A stretch of 64,000 nucleotides of DNA from Streptosporangium subroseum (GCF_900188345.1 NZ_FZOD01000001.1:62001-126000); one strand, 5' to 3'; positions 8,365 through 18,439 are shown, counted from the stretch's first letter. Notes: generated from the sequence alone by a model not told the origin. A program made the numbers and translations.

Positions 8365-8418
8365 TGCTAACGACATTAGCATCATTTCCCTGAATGGTGC
8401 TACCCACTGTGGCACCAT
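8365..8418 (-). promoter_or_regulatory. Two palindromes upstream of the GntR gene
   Basis: TGCTAA-N5-TTAGCA (8365-8381) is a perfect palindrome two bases from the GntR start codon and contains a TAATGT -10-like box on the minus strand. ATGGTGC-N11-GCACCAT (8394-8418) is a second perfect palindrome farther upstream. The first fits a YtrA-type autoregulatory operator; the second could serve the same or another regulator. Confidence 0.6.
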
Positions 8419-8474
8419 CAGATGCGGCGATTCGTAGGACGAACCCTCGTTAACGCGCATTCGCCAAGCGCGAC

Positions 8475-8480
8475 TAGCAT
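8475..8480 (+). promoter_or_regulatory. Leaderless -10 box of pepA
   Basis: TAGCAT lies 8 nt before the GTG at 8489 with no ribosome site between them. Confidence 0.5.
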
Positions 8481-8488
8481 CGGCCTAC

Positions 8489-9976
8489 GTGACCACTGTG
8501 CGGCTGAACCCAACTGACAACGCTGTCTCGTTCGATACCGACGCCCTGGTCGTCGGCATCCATACCGGCCCGGACGGTCTGCGCCCCGCCCCCGGGACCG
8601 ACGGCCTCGACGAGGCGCTGGGCGGCAGACTGGCCGCGACGCTCGACAGCGTGGGCATGAAGGGCAAGCCGGGCGAGGTCGCCAAGGTGCCGACCTTCGG
8701 CGCGTTGACCGCTCCCCTGCTGGTCGTCGTCGGTCTCGGCGACGCACCCGAGGGCGACTACGACGCCGAGGTCCTCCGCCGCGCCGCCGGCACCGCGATC
8801 CGCGCCCTGGCCGGCACCGGCCGCGTCGCGCTCGCCCTGCCCGCCGCGGATGCGGAGCAGGCGGGGGCCGTCGCCATCGGCGGCCTGCTGGGCGCCTATT
8901 CCTTCGTCAAATACCGGACCACCGGCGAGCGAAGCGCCCCGGTGACCGAGCTGACCGTGCTGAGCGACGCCGAGGGCGCCGGGCCCGCGATCGAGCGCGC
9001 CTCCGCCCTGGCCGACTCGGTCTCGCTGGTCCGCGACCTGGTCAACACCCCGCCGTCGGACCTGTGGCCGGCCCGCTTCGCCGAGATCGCCGAGGAGACC
9101 GGCTCAAAGGCCGGCCTGTCGGTGGAGGTCCTCGACGAGAAGGAGCTTGAGGAGGCCGGATACGGCGGCATCGTCGCCGTCGGCCAGGGCTCGATCCGCC
9201 CGCCGCGCCTGGTCCGCCTCGCCTACGGCCACCCCGAGGCCGCCAAGACGATCGCACTCGTCGGCAAGGGCATCACCTTCGACTCGGGCGGCCTGTCGCT
9301 CAAGCCGTCGGCCGCGATGGACTGGATGAAGGCGGACATGGGAGGTGCGGCCTCGATCTTCGGCGCGCTCCTCGCGATCGCCAGGCTGGGCCTCAAGGTC
9401 AACGTGATCGGCTACCTCTGCCTGGCGGAGAACATGCCGAGCGGCTCGGCCCAGCGTCCCTCCGACGTGTTCACCAGCTTCTCGGGCAAGACCGTCGAGG
9501 TGCTCGACACCGACGCGGAGGGCCGCCTCGTCCTGATCGACGGCATCGCCCGCGCCGGTCAGGACAACCCCGACCTGATCGTGGACGTCGCCACGCTCAC
9601 CGGAGCCCAGATCGTCGCGCTGGGCTGGCGGACGGCGGGCGTCATGGCCAACGACGACGATCTCCGTGCGGAGATCGTCGAGATCGCGGGCGAGCAGGGT
9701 GAGGCCGTGTGGGCCATGCCTCTGCCCGACGAGCTCCGCAAGGGCCTCGACTCCCCGGTCGCCGACATCGCCAACCTGCACCCCGAGCGCTTCGGCGGGA
9801 TGCTGACGGCGGGCATCTTCCTGCGGGAATTCGTGCCGGACGGCGTCCGTTGGGCACACATCGACATGGCCGGTCCCGCCTTCAACAAGGGTGAGGCCCA
9901 CGGTTACACGCCGAAGGGCGGCACCGGGGCGATCACCCGGACCCTCGTCGGTCTCGCCGAGCGTTACGCGGGCTAG
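8489..9976 (+). CDS. pepA: Leucyl aminopeptidase (M17)
   Basis: 495 residues. Cytosolic dinuclear-zinc aminopeptidase that releases N-terminal residues from peptides. The N-terminal domain is the variable M17 half. The catalytic half carries VGKGITFDSGGLSLKP with K260 and the first Asp, KADMGGAA, and DTDAEGRL, where most members have NTDAEGRL; the catalytic Arg is retained. The C-terminus shows TAGIFLREFVP and WAHIDMAGPAF, as expected. Gene order pepA-lpd-sucB is common in actinomycetes. The start codon is GTG after a leaderless promoter. Confidence 0.94.
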   Translation: MTTVRLNPTDNAVSFDTDALVVGIHTGPDGLRPAPGTDGLDEALGGRLAATLDSVGMKGKPGEVAKVPTFGALTAPLLVVVGLGDAPEGDYDAEVLRRAAGTAIRALAGTGRVALALPAADAEQAGAVAIGGLLGAYSFVKYRTTGERSAPVTELTVLSDAEGAGPAIERASALADSVSLVRDLVNTPPSDLWPARFAEIAEETGSKAGLSVEVLDEKELEEAGYGGIVAVGQGSIRPPRLVRLAYGHPEAAKTIALVGKGITFDSGGLSLKPSAAMDWMKADMGGAASIFGALLAIARLGLKVNVIGYLCLAENMPSGSAQRPSDVFTSFSGKTVEVLDTDAEGRLVLIDGIARAGQDNPDLIVDVATLTGAQIVALGWRTAGVMANDDDLRAEIVEIAGEQGEAVWAMPLPDELRKGLDSPVADIANLHPERFGGMLTAGIFLREFVPDGVRWAHIDMAGPAFNKGEAHGYTPKGGTGAITRTLVGLAERYAG

Positions 9977-9991
9977 TCATGGCCCGCGTAA
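9964..9991 (+). terminator. Hairpin over the pepA stop codon
   Basis: TTACGCGGGC (9964-9973) pairs perfectly with GCCCGCGTAA (9982-9991) around an 8-base loop containing the TAG stop. There is no T run. It fits the U-less terminators or 3' stabilisers of actinomycetes. Confidence 0.55.
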
Positions 9992-10093
9992 GCGGGTCAC
10001 AAGCGACGTAGACAAATGAAAAGATGCGGTTGTCGGGGTCAAGCCAGAGGCGGGGCACCGGCACAGCGTCGAGCCGGGCACAAGAGCGGCGGT

Positions 10094-10115
10094 GCGGATC
10101 CGAGTCGGGATCCGC
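10094..10115 (+). promoter_or_regulatory. Palindrome in the lpd leader
   Basis: GCGGATCC-N6-GGATCCGC is a perfect inverted repeat about 70 bases before the lpd start. It could be a 5' UTR hairpin or an operator; the sequence cannot decide. Confidence 0.4.
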
Positions 10116-10185
10116 GGAGCCGGCGAGTGCCCGGGACGGGCGCGACCGTGAACACGGTATTCCGATCCGACAAGGAGCTTTTCCT

Positions 10186-11562
10186 GTGGCTGATGGCAGC
10201 GGCCCCTACGACATCGTCGTCCTGGGTGGCGGTAGCGGTGGGTATGCCTGCGCTCTGCGGGCGGCCGAGCTGGGCAAGACGGTCGCGCTGATCGAGAAGG
10301 ACAAGATCGGCGGCACGTGCTTGCACCGGGGATGCATCCCCACCAAGGCTCTTCTGCACTCCGCGGAAGTGGCCGACGAGACGCGGGAAAGCGCCACCTA
10401 CGGCGTCCGAGCCCGTTTCGAGGGCATCGACGTGCCCGCGGTCCACGCGTTCAAGGACAAGATCGTGACTCGCGCCTGGAAGGGCGTGCAGGGTCTGCTC
10501 AAGAGCAAGAACGTCACGATCATCGAGGGCGAGGGCCGTCTCGTCTCGAACGGGGTCGCCGTGGGCGACACCGTCTACGAGGGCCGCAACATCGTGCTGG
10601 CGACGGGCTCCGCGCCCAAGTCCCTGCCCGGTCTGGAGATCGACGGCGAGCGGATCATCACCAGTGAGCACGCGCTCAAGCTGGACCGCGTGCCCGCCTC
10701 CGTGGTCGTCCTGGGCGGCGGCGTCATCGGCGTCGAGTTCGCCAGCGTCTGGCGTTCGTTCGGCGCCGAGGTGACGATCGTCGAGGGCCTGCCGCACCTG
10801 CTCCCGCTGGAGGAGGAGTCGAGCTCCAAGCTTCTGGAGCGCGCCTTCCGCCGCCGCGGCATCAAGCAGGAACTGGGCGTGTTCTTCGAGGGCGTCAAGA
10901 TCACCGACAACGGCGTGGTCGTCACGCTCGCCAACGGCAAGACCCTCGACGCCGAGCTGCTGCTCGTCGCGGTCGGCCGCGGCGCCGTCTCCACCGGCAT
11001 GGGTCTCGAGGAGGCGGGTGTCGCGATCGAGCGCGGCACCGTCACCGTGAACGAGTTCTGCCAGACCAGCGTGCCGGGCGTCTACGCGGTCGGCGACCTG
11101 ATCCCGACCCTGCAGCTCGCTCACGCGGGCTTCGCCGAGGGCATCCTGGTGGCCGAGCACATCGCCGGGCTCAACCCGGTCCCGATCGACTACGACGGCG
11201 TGCCGCGGATCACCTACTCCGACCCCGAGGTCGCCTCGGTGGGCATCACCGCCGTCCAGGCCAAGGAGCGCGGCCACGAGATCGTCGAGTTCACCTACGA
11301 CCTCGCGGGCAACCCCAAGAGCCAGATCCTGCAGACGCAGGGCGCGGTCAAGATCATCACTGCGAAGGACGGCCCGGTGCTCGGCGTGCACATGGTCGGC
11401 CGTCGTATCGGCGAGCTCGTGACCGAAGGGCAGCTGATCTACAACTGGGAGGCTCTCCCCGCCGAGGTCGCACAGCTGATCCACGCGCACCCGACCCAGT
11501 CGGAGGCCATCGGCGAGGCGATGCTGGCCATGGCCGGCAAGCCCCTGCACGTTCACAACTAA
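10186..11562 (+). CDS. lpdA: Dihydrolipoyl dehydrogenase (E3)
   Basis: 458 residues from GTG 10186 (AAGGAG eight bases upstream). Flavoprotein that re-oxidises dihydrolipoyl groups of 2-oxoacid dehydrogenases with NAD+. It shows the FAD Rossmann motif [20 protein letters not shown] at 11-30, redox cysteines C45 and C50 in [13 protein letters not shown], the NAD-binding [16 protein letters not shown], the second FAD motif [10 protein letters not shown], and the interface His-Glu in [13 protein letters not shown] near the end. It sits 35 bases before sucB and is probably co-transcribed with it. Confidence 0.96.
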   Translation: MADGSGPYDIVVLGGGSGGYACALRAAELGKTVALIEKDKIGGTCLHRGCIPTKALLHSAEVADETRESATYGVRARFEGIDVPAVHAFKDKIVTRAWKGVQGLLKSKNVTIIEGEGRLVSNGVAVGDTVYEGRNIVLATGSAPKSLPGLEIDGERIITSEHALKLDRVPASVVVLGGGVIGVEFASVWRSFGAEVTIVEGLPHLLPLEEESSSKLLERAFRRRGIKQELGVFFEGVKITDNGVVVTLANGKTLDAELLLVAVGRGAVSTGMGLEEAGVAIERGTVTVNEFCQTSVPGVYAVGDLIPTLQLAHAGFAEGILVAEHIAGLNPVPIDYDGVPRITYSDPEVASVGITAVQAKERGHEIVEFTYDLAGNPKSQILQTQGAVKIITAKDGPVLGVHMVGRRIGELVTEGQLIYNWEALPAEVAQLIHAHPTQSEAIGEAMLAMAGKPLHVHN

Positions 11563-11597
11563 CTACGCCCTCACCTGGAACGCGAGAGAAGACACCA

Positions 11598-13055
11598 ATG
11601 CCGAAGTCCGTACAGATGCCCCAGCTCGGTGAGAGCGTCACGGAGGGCACGGTCACCCGTTGGCTGAAGAAGGAGGGTGAGCGCGTCGAGGCGGACGAGC
11701 CGCTCCTCGAAGTCTCCACCGACAAGGTCGACACCGAGATCCCGTCGCCGGCGGCGGGCATCCTCACCAAGATCATCGTAGCCGAGGACGAGACCGTCGA
11801 GGTCGGCGCCGAGCTCGCCATCATCGACGAGAACGGCTCCGCGGCCGCCGCCCCCGCCCAGGAGAAGGCCCCCGAGCCCGAACCCGAGCCGGAGCCCGCG
11901 CCCGCCCCCCAGCAGGCGCAGCAGCCGATCTCCTCGATCCCCCAGCCCGCTCCCCAGGCCGCTCCCCCGGCCCCCGAGCCCACTCCTGCTCCGGCCCCCG
12001 CCCCGCAGGCCGCCCCCGCCCCGGCTCCGCAGGCCACCCAGCCTCCGCCGTCCCCGATCTCGACGACGCCGGCCGCGCCGGCCTCCGGCGACAGCCCGTA
12101 CGTCACCCCGCTGGTGCGCAAGCTCGCCGGCGAGCACGACGTCGACCTGGACTCGCTGAACGGCACCGGCGTCGGCGGCCGGATCCGCAAGCAGGACGTC
12201 CTGGAGGCGGCCCGCAACCAGCGTGAGCGGGCCGCCGCACAGGCTCCCGCCCCCGCCCCGCAGGCGGCCGCCCAGGCTCCGGCCCAGGCCGCCGCGCAGG
12301 CTCCCGAGCCGGTCGTGGTGGACACCACGCTGCGCGGCCGTACCGAGAAGATGTCCCGCCTGCGTCAGACCATCGCCAAGCGCATGGTCGAATCGCTGCA
12401 GACCGCGGCACAGCTGACCACCGTGGTCGAGGTCGACGTCACCAGGATCGCTCAGCTGCGCGACCGGGCGAAGGCGGAGTTCCAGCGGCGTGAGGGCGTC
12501 AAGCTCTCGTTCCTGCCGTTCTTCTCGCTCGCGACCGTCGAGGCGCTCAAGCAGCACCCGAAGCTGAACGCCACGATCAACGACGAGACCAACGAGGTCA
12601 CGTACTTCGACGCCGAGCACCTGGGCATGGCCGTCGACACCGAGCGCGGCCTGCTCGTCGCGGTGATCAAGGACGCCGGTGACCTCAACATCGCCGGGCT
12701 CGCCCGCAAGACCGCCGACCTGGCCGAGCGCACCCGCACCAACAAGGTGAGCCCGGACGAGATCACCGGCGGCACGTTCACGCTGACCAACACCGGCAGC
12801 CGGGGCGCGCTGTTCGACACGCCGATCCTCAACAGGCCGCAGGTCGGCATGCTGGGCACCGGCGTCGTCGTCAAGCGCCCGGTGGTCATCAACACCGCCG
12901 AGGGCGAGGTCATCGCGATCCGCTCGATGGTCTACCTCGCGCTCAGCTACGACCACCGTCTGGTCGACGGTGCCGACGCCGCCCGCTTCCTGACGACGAT
13001 CAAGCGTCGTCTCGAGGAGGGCAACTTCGAGAACCAGCTGGGTCTCAACGGCTAG
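11598..13055 (+). CDS. sucB: 2-oxoacid dehydrogenase E2 (dihydrolipoyl succinyltransferase type)
   Basis: 485 residues. One N-terminal lipoyl domain with the lipoylated K43 in [12 protein letters not shown], a long Pro/Ala/Glu/Gln linker (about 85-165), an E3-binding domain (about 173-208), a second Ala/Pro linker, then the catalytic domain ending [15 protein letters not shown] with H453 and D457. The sequence type is annotated as SucB in actinomycetes, although pyruvate specificity cannot be ruled out. It works with LpdA just upstream; LipB and LipA downstream supply the lipoyl group. A strong terminator follows. Confidence 0.93.
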   Translation: MPKSVQMPQLGESVTEGTVTRWLKKEGERVEADEPLLEVSTDKVDTEIPSPAAGILTKIIVAEDETVEVGAELAIIDENGSAAAAPAQEKAPEPEPEPEPAPAPQQAQQPISSIPQPAPQAAPPAPEPTPAPAPAPQAAPAPAPQATQPPPSPISTTPAAPASGDSPYVTPLVRKLAGEHDVDLDSLNGTGVGGRIRKQDVLEAARNQRERAAAQAPAPAPQAAAQAPAQAAAQAPEPVVVDTTLRGRTEKMSRLRQTIAKRMVESLQTAAQLTTVVEVDVTRIAQLRDRAKAEFQRREGVKLSFLPFFSLATVEALKQHPKLNATINDETNEVTYFDAEHLGMAVDTERGLLVAVIKDAGDLNIAGLARKTADLAERTRTNKVSPDEITGGTFTLTNTGSRGALFDTPILNRPQVGMLGTGVVVKRPVVINTAEGEVIAIRSMVYLALSYDHRLVDGADAARFLTTIKRRLEEGNFENQLGLNG

Positions 13056-13079
13056 TCCGTTCAGCCCTCTTCTCTCCGC

Positions 13080-13111
13080 CGGGCCGGTCCGCGTTTTCGC
13101 GGGCCGGCCCG
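13080..13111 (+). terminator. Terminator after sucB
   Basis: A 14-bp G+C-rich stem (13080-13093 with 13098-13111, one G-T pair) is capped by TTTT and followed by TTCCGTTCT. Confidence 0.8.
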
Positions 13112-13379
13112 TTCCGTTCTCCCGCGAGCCTCCCCCGAGGCCTCCTGAAGTCTCCTCAACGATCTCGAAGATCACCTTCAGACCGGCGTCGGCGGGCGAC
13201 CTCCCCGATTTTCGGCCCGGAACGGGCGTCCGTCCGGAAGACGTCCCGGGCTCCCGAGGGTTCCGTCCTCCTCAGCGTTTTCGTGAGGGCCCGCGAGATT
13301 CCACGGCGGATTCCGGCGCGCCGTGAATCCGGTGCGTCCGGTGAGCGCCCGCCTTCCGAATATGTGGGGGGAGGTCGAT
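13112..13379. other. Non-coding stretch, nothing recognised
   Basis: No convincing gene. Open frames here lack a ribosome site or similarity to families I know. The right end carries the promoter of the next gene. Confidence 0.5.
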
Positions 13380-13385
13380 TAGATT
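13380..13385 (+). promoter_or_regulatory. Leaderless -10 box of the TIGR01777 gene
   Basis: TAGATT lies 7 nt before the ATG at 13393. It favours this ATG over the in-frame TTG at 13384, which lies inside the box. Confidence 0.55.
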
Positions 13386-13392
13386 GAGCGAC

Positions 13393-14289
13393 ATGACGAT
13401 CATCGTGACGGGGTCCTCGGGACTGCTGGGATCGGCTCTGGTCAAGGCTCTGCGCGCCGACGGCGCCCGGGTGGTCTGTCTGGTCCGGCGTGTCCCACGG
13501 GACGCGGACGAGTCCTTCTGGAACCCGGAGAAGGGCATCGTCGACCCGGCGGCCCTGGAAGGCGCGGAGGCGGTGGTCCACCTGGCCGGGGCGGGCCTCG
13601 GCGACCGGCGCTGGACCGACGACTACAAGCGCGAGGTGGTTCGCAGCCGGGTCAAGGGGACGGGAACGCTGGCGGAGGCGCTGGCCGGCCTGTCCGCCAA
13701 GCCCCCGGTGCTGCTGTCCGGCTCCGCGATCGGCTTCTACGGGGACACCGGCGACCGCGCGGTGGACGAGACGGCCCCGCCGGGCACCGGGTTCCTCGCG
13801 GAGGAGGTGGTGGTGCCGTGGGAGGCGGCGACGGCACCCGCCGAGGAGGCGGGCATCCGGGTGGTGCTGCTCCGCACCGGCCTGGTGCTGAGCGGTGACG
13901 GCGGCATCCTGTCCAGGATCCTGCCGATCTTCAAGCTGGGGCTGGGCGCCCCGCTGGGATCCGGGCGGCAGTACTGGTCGTGGATCTCCGCCGAGGACTG
14001 GGTACTCGCTGTCCGGAGTCTCATGAAAAATCCGGAAATATCGGGTCCGGTGAACCTGACCGCCCCCGAACCGGTCACCAACACGGAGTTCACCAGAGCC
14101 CTCGGGGAGGCCGTCCACCGGCCCACGATGCCGCTGGCGGTGCCCGGGATCGTGCTCCGCACCGCCCTGGGCGGGTTCGCGGAGGAGGGTGTGCTGATCG
14201 GGCAGCGGGTGCTTCCGCGGCGCCTGCTCGACAGCGGCCATGCGTTCCGGCATACGCGTCTCAACGAGGCACTGGCCACCGTACTCTAG
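13393..14289 (+). CDS. TIGR01777 family epimerase/oxidoreductase
   Basis: 298 residues from ATG 13393. Extended SDR-type protein: the dinucleotide motif VTGSSGLLGSALVKAL is at the N-terminus, VVHLAGAGLGDRRW follows, LLSGSAIGFYGDTGDRAVDE holds the usual family signature, and the C-terminus has a DUF1731-type tail (PGIVLRTALGGFAEEGVLIGQRVLPRRL). Family members are conserved in actinomycetes next to lipB and sucB but lack an established reaction. It is probably transcribed alone or with the S51 peptidase 39 bases downstream. Confidence 0.9.
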   Translation: MTIIVTGSSGLLGSALVKALRADGARVVCLVRRVPRDADESFWNPEKGIVDPAALEGAEAVVHLAGAGLGDRRWTDDYKREVVRSRVKGTGTLAEALAGLSAKPPVLLSGSAIGFYGDTGDRAVDETAPPGTGFLAEEVVVPWEAATAPAEEAGIRVVLLRTGLVLSGDGGILSRILPIFKLGLGAPLGSGRQYWSWISAEDWVLAVRSLMKNPEISGPVNLTAPEPVTNTEFTRALGEAVHRPTMPLAVPGIVLRTALGGFAEEGVLIGQRVLPRRLLDSGHAFRHTRLNEALATVL

Positions 14290-14327
14290 GGTCCCTTGTC
14301 GCCGTTGGAGCCACTGGAGAGATACGT

Positions 14328-15065
14328 ATGGGCAGGTCCGGGCAGTCTCACATTCTTGCCATCGGGGGCGGCTCCTTCCGCCCCTCCGCACGCCACGGGG
14401 TCCTCGAGGCGAGCCCGTTGCTCAGATACGCCCTTGATCTGACCGGTCAGGACCGGCCCAGGCTGGGCCTGCTCGCCACCGCCACCGGAGACGACGCGGA
14501 ATGGCTTCTGAAGATGTACGGCGCGTTCGGCGAATGGGACGTCGAGGTCAGCCATCTGACCGTTTTCCCGATGCCCAACGTCGCCGATCCTCGCGAGTGG
14601 ATCCTGAGCCAGGACGTCATCTACGTCAGCGGGGGCAGCGTGGCCAACCTGGCGGCGCTGTGGCGGCTGCACGGCCTGGACGAGGCCTTCAGGGAGGCCT
14701 GGGAGGCGGGTGTGGTGCTGTCCGGGCAGAGCGCGGGAGCTCTCTGCTGGCACGTGGGCGGCAACACCGACTCCTTCGGCCCGACCCTGCGGACGTGGTC
14801 CGACGGCCTCGGGTTCCTGCCTCACTCGTGTGGCGTTCATTACAACTCCGACCCGCAGCGCCGCGAGCTGCTGCACCAGTCGGTCTCCTCCGGTGAGCTG
14901 CCCGACGGCTACGCCGCCGACGAGGGCGTCGCGCTGCACTACGTCGGCACGGAATTCATCCAGGCCGTTACCGTGCACCAAGGCGCCTACGCGTACAAAG
15001 TGGAGCACGATGGGGCTGGTGGGGCCAAGGAGTTCCGCATCGAGCCTCGACTTCTCACGTCTTGA
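14328..15065 (+). CDS. Peptidase S51 family protein (peptidase E-like)
   Basis: 245 residues from ATG 14328 (GGAGAG six bases upstream). Peptidase E and cyanophycinase relatives are serine peptidases with a class I glutamine amidotransferase-like fold. The nucleophile S135 sits in LSGQSAGALCWH, preceded by DVIYVSGGSVANLAALWRLHGL, which is characteristic of the family. There is no signal peptide, so it is cytosolic. E. coli peptidase E cleaves Asp-X dipeptides; specificity here is unproven. It lies between the epimerase and lipB, which is not a functional link I can explain. Confidence 0.88.
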   Translation: MGRSGQSHILAIGGGSFRPSARHGVLEASPLLRYALDLTGQDRPRLGLLATATGDDAEWLLKMYGAFGEWDVEVSHLTVFPMPNVADPREWILSQDVIYVSGGSVANLAALWRLHGLDEAFREAWEAGVVLSGQSAGALCWHVGGNTDSFGPTLRTWSDGLGFLPHSCGVHYNSDPQRRELLHQSVSSGELPDGYAADEGVALHYVGTEFIQAVTVHQGAYAYKVEHDGAGGAKEFRIEPRLLTS

Positions 15066-15081
15066 GCCCCGATGGGTCAAC

Positions 15082-15087
15082 TACTCT
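15082..15087 (+). promoter_or_regulatory. Leaderless -10 box of lipB
   Basis: TACTCT lies 6 nt before the GTG at 15094 with no ribosome site between them. Confidence 0.5.
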
Positions 15088-15093
15088 TGATGC

Positions 15094-15771
15094 GTGAGTG
15101 AGCTGGCGATCGTCCGTCTTGGCGTTGACTTCCCCTACGAGCAGGCATGGGATCTTCAGCGGCGGATCCACGCCCGCCGGGCGGCCGATGAGATTCCCGA
15201 CACCTGTCTGATGCTCGAGCACGCACCGGTCTACACGGCGGGAAAACGCACGGCCCCGCACGAGCGACCCTCCGACGGCACCCCGGTCATCGACGTCGAC
15301 CGGGGTGGCCGGATCACCTGGCACGGTCCCGGCCAGCTGGTCGGCTATCCGATCATCAGGCTCGGGGAGCGGCTCGACGTGACCTCCTACATCCGGATCC
15401 TGGAGGAGACGCTCGTCCACGTCTGCGCCGACTTCGGGGTGCAGGCGGGCCGGGTGGAGGGCCGCGGCGGCGTCTGGGTAGCCGGCGACCCCTCGCACGG
15501 CCTCCCGGACAGGAAGGTCGGCGCGATCGGCATCCGGGTCGCGGGGGGCGTCACGATGCACGGGTTCGCGCTCAACTGCTCCAACGACCCGAGCTGGTAC
15601 AACCGGATCGTCCCGTGCGGGATCAGCGACGCCGGGGTCTCCTCGCTGTCGGCCGAGACCGGCCGCCGGATCGTGGTCGACGAGGTCATGCCGTACGCGG
15701 AGAAGCACCTGGCGGAGGCGCTCGGAGCGCAGGCCTTCGAGCTTCCCGAGGAGGACCTTTTCCGGCGCTGA
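15094..15771 (+). CDS. lipB: Octanoyltransferase
   Basis: 225 residues. Transfers octanoyl from acyl carrier protein to the lipoyl domains of E2 subunits and GcvH, the first step of lipoate synthesis. Family motifs are [18 protein letters not shown] at 70-87, the catalytic K141 in [11 protein letters not shown] and the catalytic C175 in NRIVPCGI. Its length is normal. It forms a two-step pathway with lipA 112 bases downstream and serves SucB encoded upstream. Confidence 0.96.
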   Translation: MSELAIVRLGVDFPYEQAWDLQRRIHARRAADEIPDTCLMLEHAPVYTAGKRTAPHERPSDGTPVIDVDRGGRITWHGPGQLVGYPIIRLGERLDVTSYIRILEETLVHVCADFGVQAGRVEGRGGVWVAGDPSHGLPDRKVGAIGIRVAGGVTMHGFALNCSNDPSWYNRIVPCGISDAGVSSLSAETGRRIVVDEVMPYAEKHLAEALGAQAFELPEEDLFRR

Positions 15772-15883
15772 GCCCCGGGTCCGCCCCAGGTTCTTCCGGG
15801 ACATAAGCTGAGACGGTGAGCCAGCGTGACAAGCGAACCGATGTATTCAGCGCCCCGGTCCCCCGACCGGCGAAGGAGATCTC

Positions 15884-16813
15884 ATGACCGTTGCCCCTGA
15901 AGGCCGGAAGCTCCTCCGGCTGGAGGTCCGCAACGCGGAGACCCCCATCGAGAAGAAGCCCGAGTGGATCAAGACCAAGTACCGAACCGGTCCCAACCAC
16001 ACCGAGCTGAGGGCGCTGGTCAAACGCGAAGGCCTGCACACCGTCTGCCAGGAAGCCGGATGTCCCAATATCTCCGAGTGCTGGGAGGACCGCGAGGCCA
16101 CCTTCCTCATCGGCGGCGACCAGTGCACCCGGCGGTGCGACTTCTGCCAGATCGACACGGGCAAGCCCAAGGAGTACGACACCGACGAACCGCGCCGCGT
16201 GGCCGACTCGGTGCGGCAGATGGGCCTCAACTACGCGACCGTGACCGGGGTCGCCCGTGACGACCTGCCCGACGGCGGTGCCTGGCTGTACGCCGAGACC
16301 GCGCGGCAGATCCACGCGCTGCTTCCCGGCTGCGGCGTCGAGCTGCTGGTCCCCGACTTCAACGGCGACCAGGACCAGCTCGAGGAGGTCTTCTCCGCCA
16401 AGCCCGAGGTCTTCGCGCACAACATCGAGACCGTGCCGCGGATCTTCAAGCGCATCCGGCCGGCGTTCCGCTACGAGCGATCCCTGGGCGTGATCACCAA
16501 GGCCCGCCAGGCCGGCATGGTGACCAAGTCGAACCTGATCCTCGGCATGGGCGAGGAGCGCGAGGAGATCGTCCAGGCCATGCGCGACCTCCACGAGGCC
16601 GGATGCGACCTGCTGACCGTGACCCAGTACCTGCGTCCCACCCCGCGCCACCACCCCGTGGAGCGCTGGGTGAAGCCCGAGGAGTTCGTGGAGCTGCAGA
16701 AGGAGGCCGAGGCCATCGGTTTCGCCGGAGTCCTGTCCGGCCCGCTGGTCCGTTCCTCCTACCGGGCCGGCCGCCTCTACAAGCAGGCCATCGGGGCTCG
16801 TCAGCACGCCTGA
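15884..16813 (+). CDS. lipA: Lipoyl synthase
   Basis: 309 residues. Radical SAM enzyme that inserts two sulfurs into the octanoyl chain. Both cluster motifs are complete: auxiliary C55, C60 and C66 ([14 protein letters not shown]) and radical SAM C81, C85 and C88 (CTRRCDFC). The conserved C-terminal [11 protein letters not shown] contains the serine ligand of the auxiliary cluster. The start is ATG 15884, with GGAGATCTC upstream. Confidence 0.97.
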   Translation: MTVAPEGRKLLRLEVRNAETPIEKKPEWIKTKYRTGPNHTELRALVKREGLHTVCQEAGCPNISECWEDREATFLIGGDQCTRRCDFCQIDTGKPKEYDTDEPRRVADSVRQMGLNYATVTGVARDDLPDGGAWLYAETARQIHALLPGCGVELLVPDFNGDQDQLEEVFSAKPEVFAHNIETVPRIFKRIRPAFRYERSLGVITKARQAGMVTKSNLILGMGEEREEIVQAMRDLHEAGCDLLTVTQYLRPTPRHHPVERWVKPEEFVELQKEAEAIGFAGVLSGPLVRSSYRAGRLYKQAIGARQHA

Positions 16814-16952
16814 TCCGGGCTTCCGGACCTCCGGGCACCCGTGGTCCCAGGGCCTCGCACCTCCGTGCGGGGCCCTTCGCCTTCGTGGCCTCTTCGCCCC
16901 TTTACACCCGAAAGCGGCAGGTCACGTTTTCACATCTTGACCCCTGGATTTG

Positions 16953-16958
16953 TATTCT
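16953..16958 (+). promoter_or_regulatory. Leaderless -10 box of the DUF4191 gene
   Basis: TATTCT lies 6 nt before the ATG at 16965. It argues against the in-frame TTG at 16950. Confidence 0.5.
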
Positions 16959-16964
16959 CGGAGT

Positions 16965-17645
16965 ATGGCCAAAAAGCCCGCAGAATCAGAGCGCCCGGGG
17001 CGCATCAAGCAGCTCGGCATGATCGCGAAGATCATCAAGGAAGCCAACCCCAAGGGGATGCCGATTGTCTACGCGTCGGCGCTCGGCACACTCGTGCTGT
17101 GCGTCGTCATCGGCCTGGTCACGGGCTTGATCTGGTACTTGCTCTTCCTGGGGGTCATGCTGGCCCTCACCGTCGGACTGGTGGTGTTCGGCCAGCTCGC
17201 CCAGAGAGCCCAGTACTCCATGCTGCACGGCCAGGTGGGCGCCGCAGCCGCGATCCTGCAGGGCATGCGCGGCCAGTGGGAGGTCACCCCGGCCGTCGCG
17301 GTCACCCGCGACCAGGACATCGTGCACCGCGTGGTCGGCTTCCCCGGCATCATCCTCGTCTCCGAGGGGCCGGGCAGCCGAGTGCAGAAGATGCTGGTCT
17401 CCGAGAAGAAGCGTGTCCAGCGCGTCGCCCTCGACGTCCCCGTTTACGACATCCAGTGCGGTGACGGCGACGGGCAGATCCCGCTGGCCAAGCTGCAGCG
17501 GCACCTGATGAAGCTGCCCCGCAACCTCAAGAAGCCCGCCGTCTACGAGATCAACAGCCGGCTCAAGGCTCTTCCGCAGACTCTGCCGATGCCCAAGGGG
17601 CCGCTGCCGCGCGGCGCCAGGATGCCTCGGCCGAAGATGCGTTGA
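16965..17645 (+). CDS. DUF4191 domain-containing membrane protein
   Basis: 226 residues from ATG 16965 (MAKKPAESERPGRIKQ). A cytosolic basic N-terminus is followed by two adjacent membrane helices (about 38-60 and 63-85), then a soluble domain with WEVTPAVAVTRDQDIVHRVVG and a basic Pro-rich C-terminal tail. DUF4191 genes sit next to lipA in many actinomycetes; no function is known. The stop codon overlaps the next start by one base. Confidence 0.9.
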   Translation: MAKKPAESERPGRIKQLGMIAKIIKEANPKGMPIVYASALGTLVLCVVIGLVTGLIWYLLFLGVMLALTVGLVVFGQLAQRAQYSMLHGQVGAAAAILQGMRGQWEVTPAVAVTRDQDIVHRVVGFPGIILVSEGPGSRVQKMLVSEKKRVQRVALDVPVYDIQCGDGDGQIPLAKLQRHLMKLPRNLKKPAVYEINSRLKALPQTLPMPKGPLPRGARMPRPKMR

Positions 17646-18439
17646 TGAGCCTCGCAGGGATCGGTCGTCATCGAGTGGACGCCGTGGTCACCTCGCGGGC
17701 CAACCGCGGCTGGTGGGACGGCGCCGCGGACGAATACCAGGCGGAGCACGGAGAGTTCCTGCGTGACTCCGGCTTCGTCTGGTGCCCCGAGGGCCTCGAC
17801 GAGGCCGATGCCCACCTGCTGGGCGACGTCGTGGGCAGGGACATCCTGGAGATCGGCTGCGGCGCGGGACAGTGCGGTCGATGGCTGGCCGGCCGGGGGG
17901 CCCGGGTGGCGGCCTTCGACCTGTCCTTCCGCCAGCTCCAGCACTCCCGCCGGATCGACATCGACACCGACTCCGCGCTCCCGGTGGTCCAGGCCGACGC
18001 GGAGGCCCTGCCGTTCGCCGACGAGTCGTTCGACCTGGCCTGTTCGGCGTTCGGCGCGCTGCCGTTCGTGGCCGACGCGAGGTCCGTTCTCGCCGAGACC
18101 CGCCGGGTGCTGCGCCCGGGTGGCCGCCTGGTCTTCTCGGTGAGCCATCCGGTCCGCTGGGCCTTCCCCGACGATCCTGGCCCCGGCGGGCTGACCGCCG
18201 ACCGCTCCTACTTCGATCGCTCGCCGTACGTGGAGATGGGCGACGACGGGCAGCCGACCTACGTGGAGCACCACCGGACGATGGCGGACTGGATCGGGCA
18301 CATCACCGCGTCGGGGATGACCCTGACGGCGCTGACCGAGCCGGAGTGGCCCGAGGGCCACGACCGTGAGTGGGGCGGCTGGAGCCCGCTGCGCGGCCGC
18401 CACCTCCCCGGCACCGCGATCTTCACCTGCGTGAGGTAG
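17645..18439 (+). CDS. Class I SAM-dependent methyltransferase
   Basis: 264 residues from ATG 17645, which overlaps the DUF4191 stop (TGATG), so the two are coupled. Methyltransf_11-type fold: motif I ILEIGCGAGQCGRWLAGRG, the acidic residue in VAAFDLS, VVQADAEALPFADESFDL (motifs II and III) and LAETRRVLRPGGRLVFSVSHP (post-motif). The substrate is unknown. Actinomycetes commonly have this gene after the DUF4191 gene. A terminator follows immediately. Confidence 0.9.
   Translation: MSLAGIGRHRVDAVVTSRANRGWWDGAADEYQAEHGEFLRDSGFVWCPEGLDEADAHLLGDVVGRDILEIGCGAGQCGRWLAGRGARVAAFDLSFRQLQHSRRIDIDTDSALPVVQADAEALPFADESFDLACSAFGALPFVADARSVLAETRRVLRPGGRLVFSVSHPVRWAFPDDPGPGGLTADRSYFDRSPYVEMGDDGQPTYVEHHRTMADWIGHITASGMTLTALTEPEWPEGHDREWGGWSPLRGRHLPGTAIFTCVR

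Noticed and set aside
16950..16964. TTG start for the DUF4191 gene
   Set aside because: It precedes the -10 box; the leaderless ATG at 16965 fits better.
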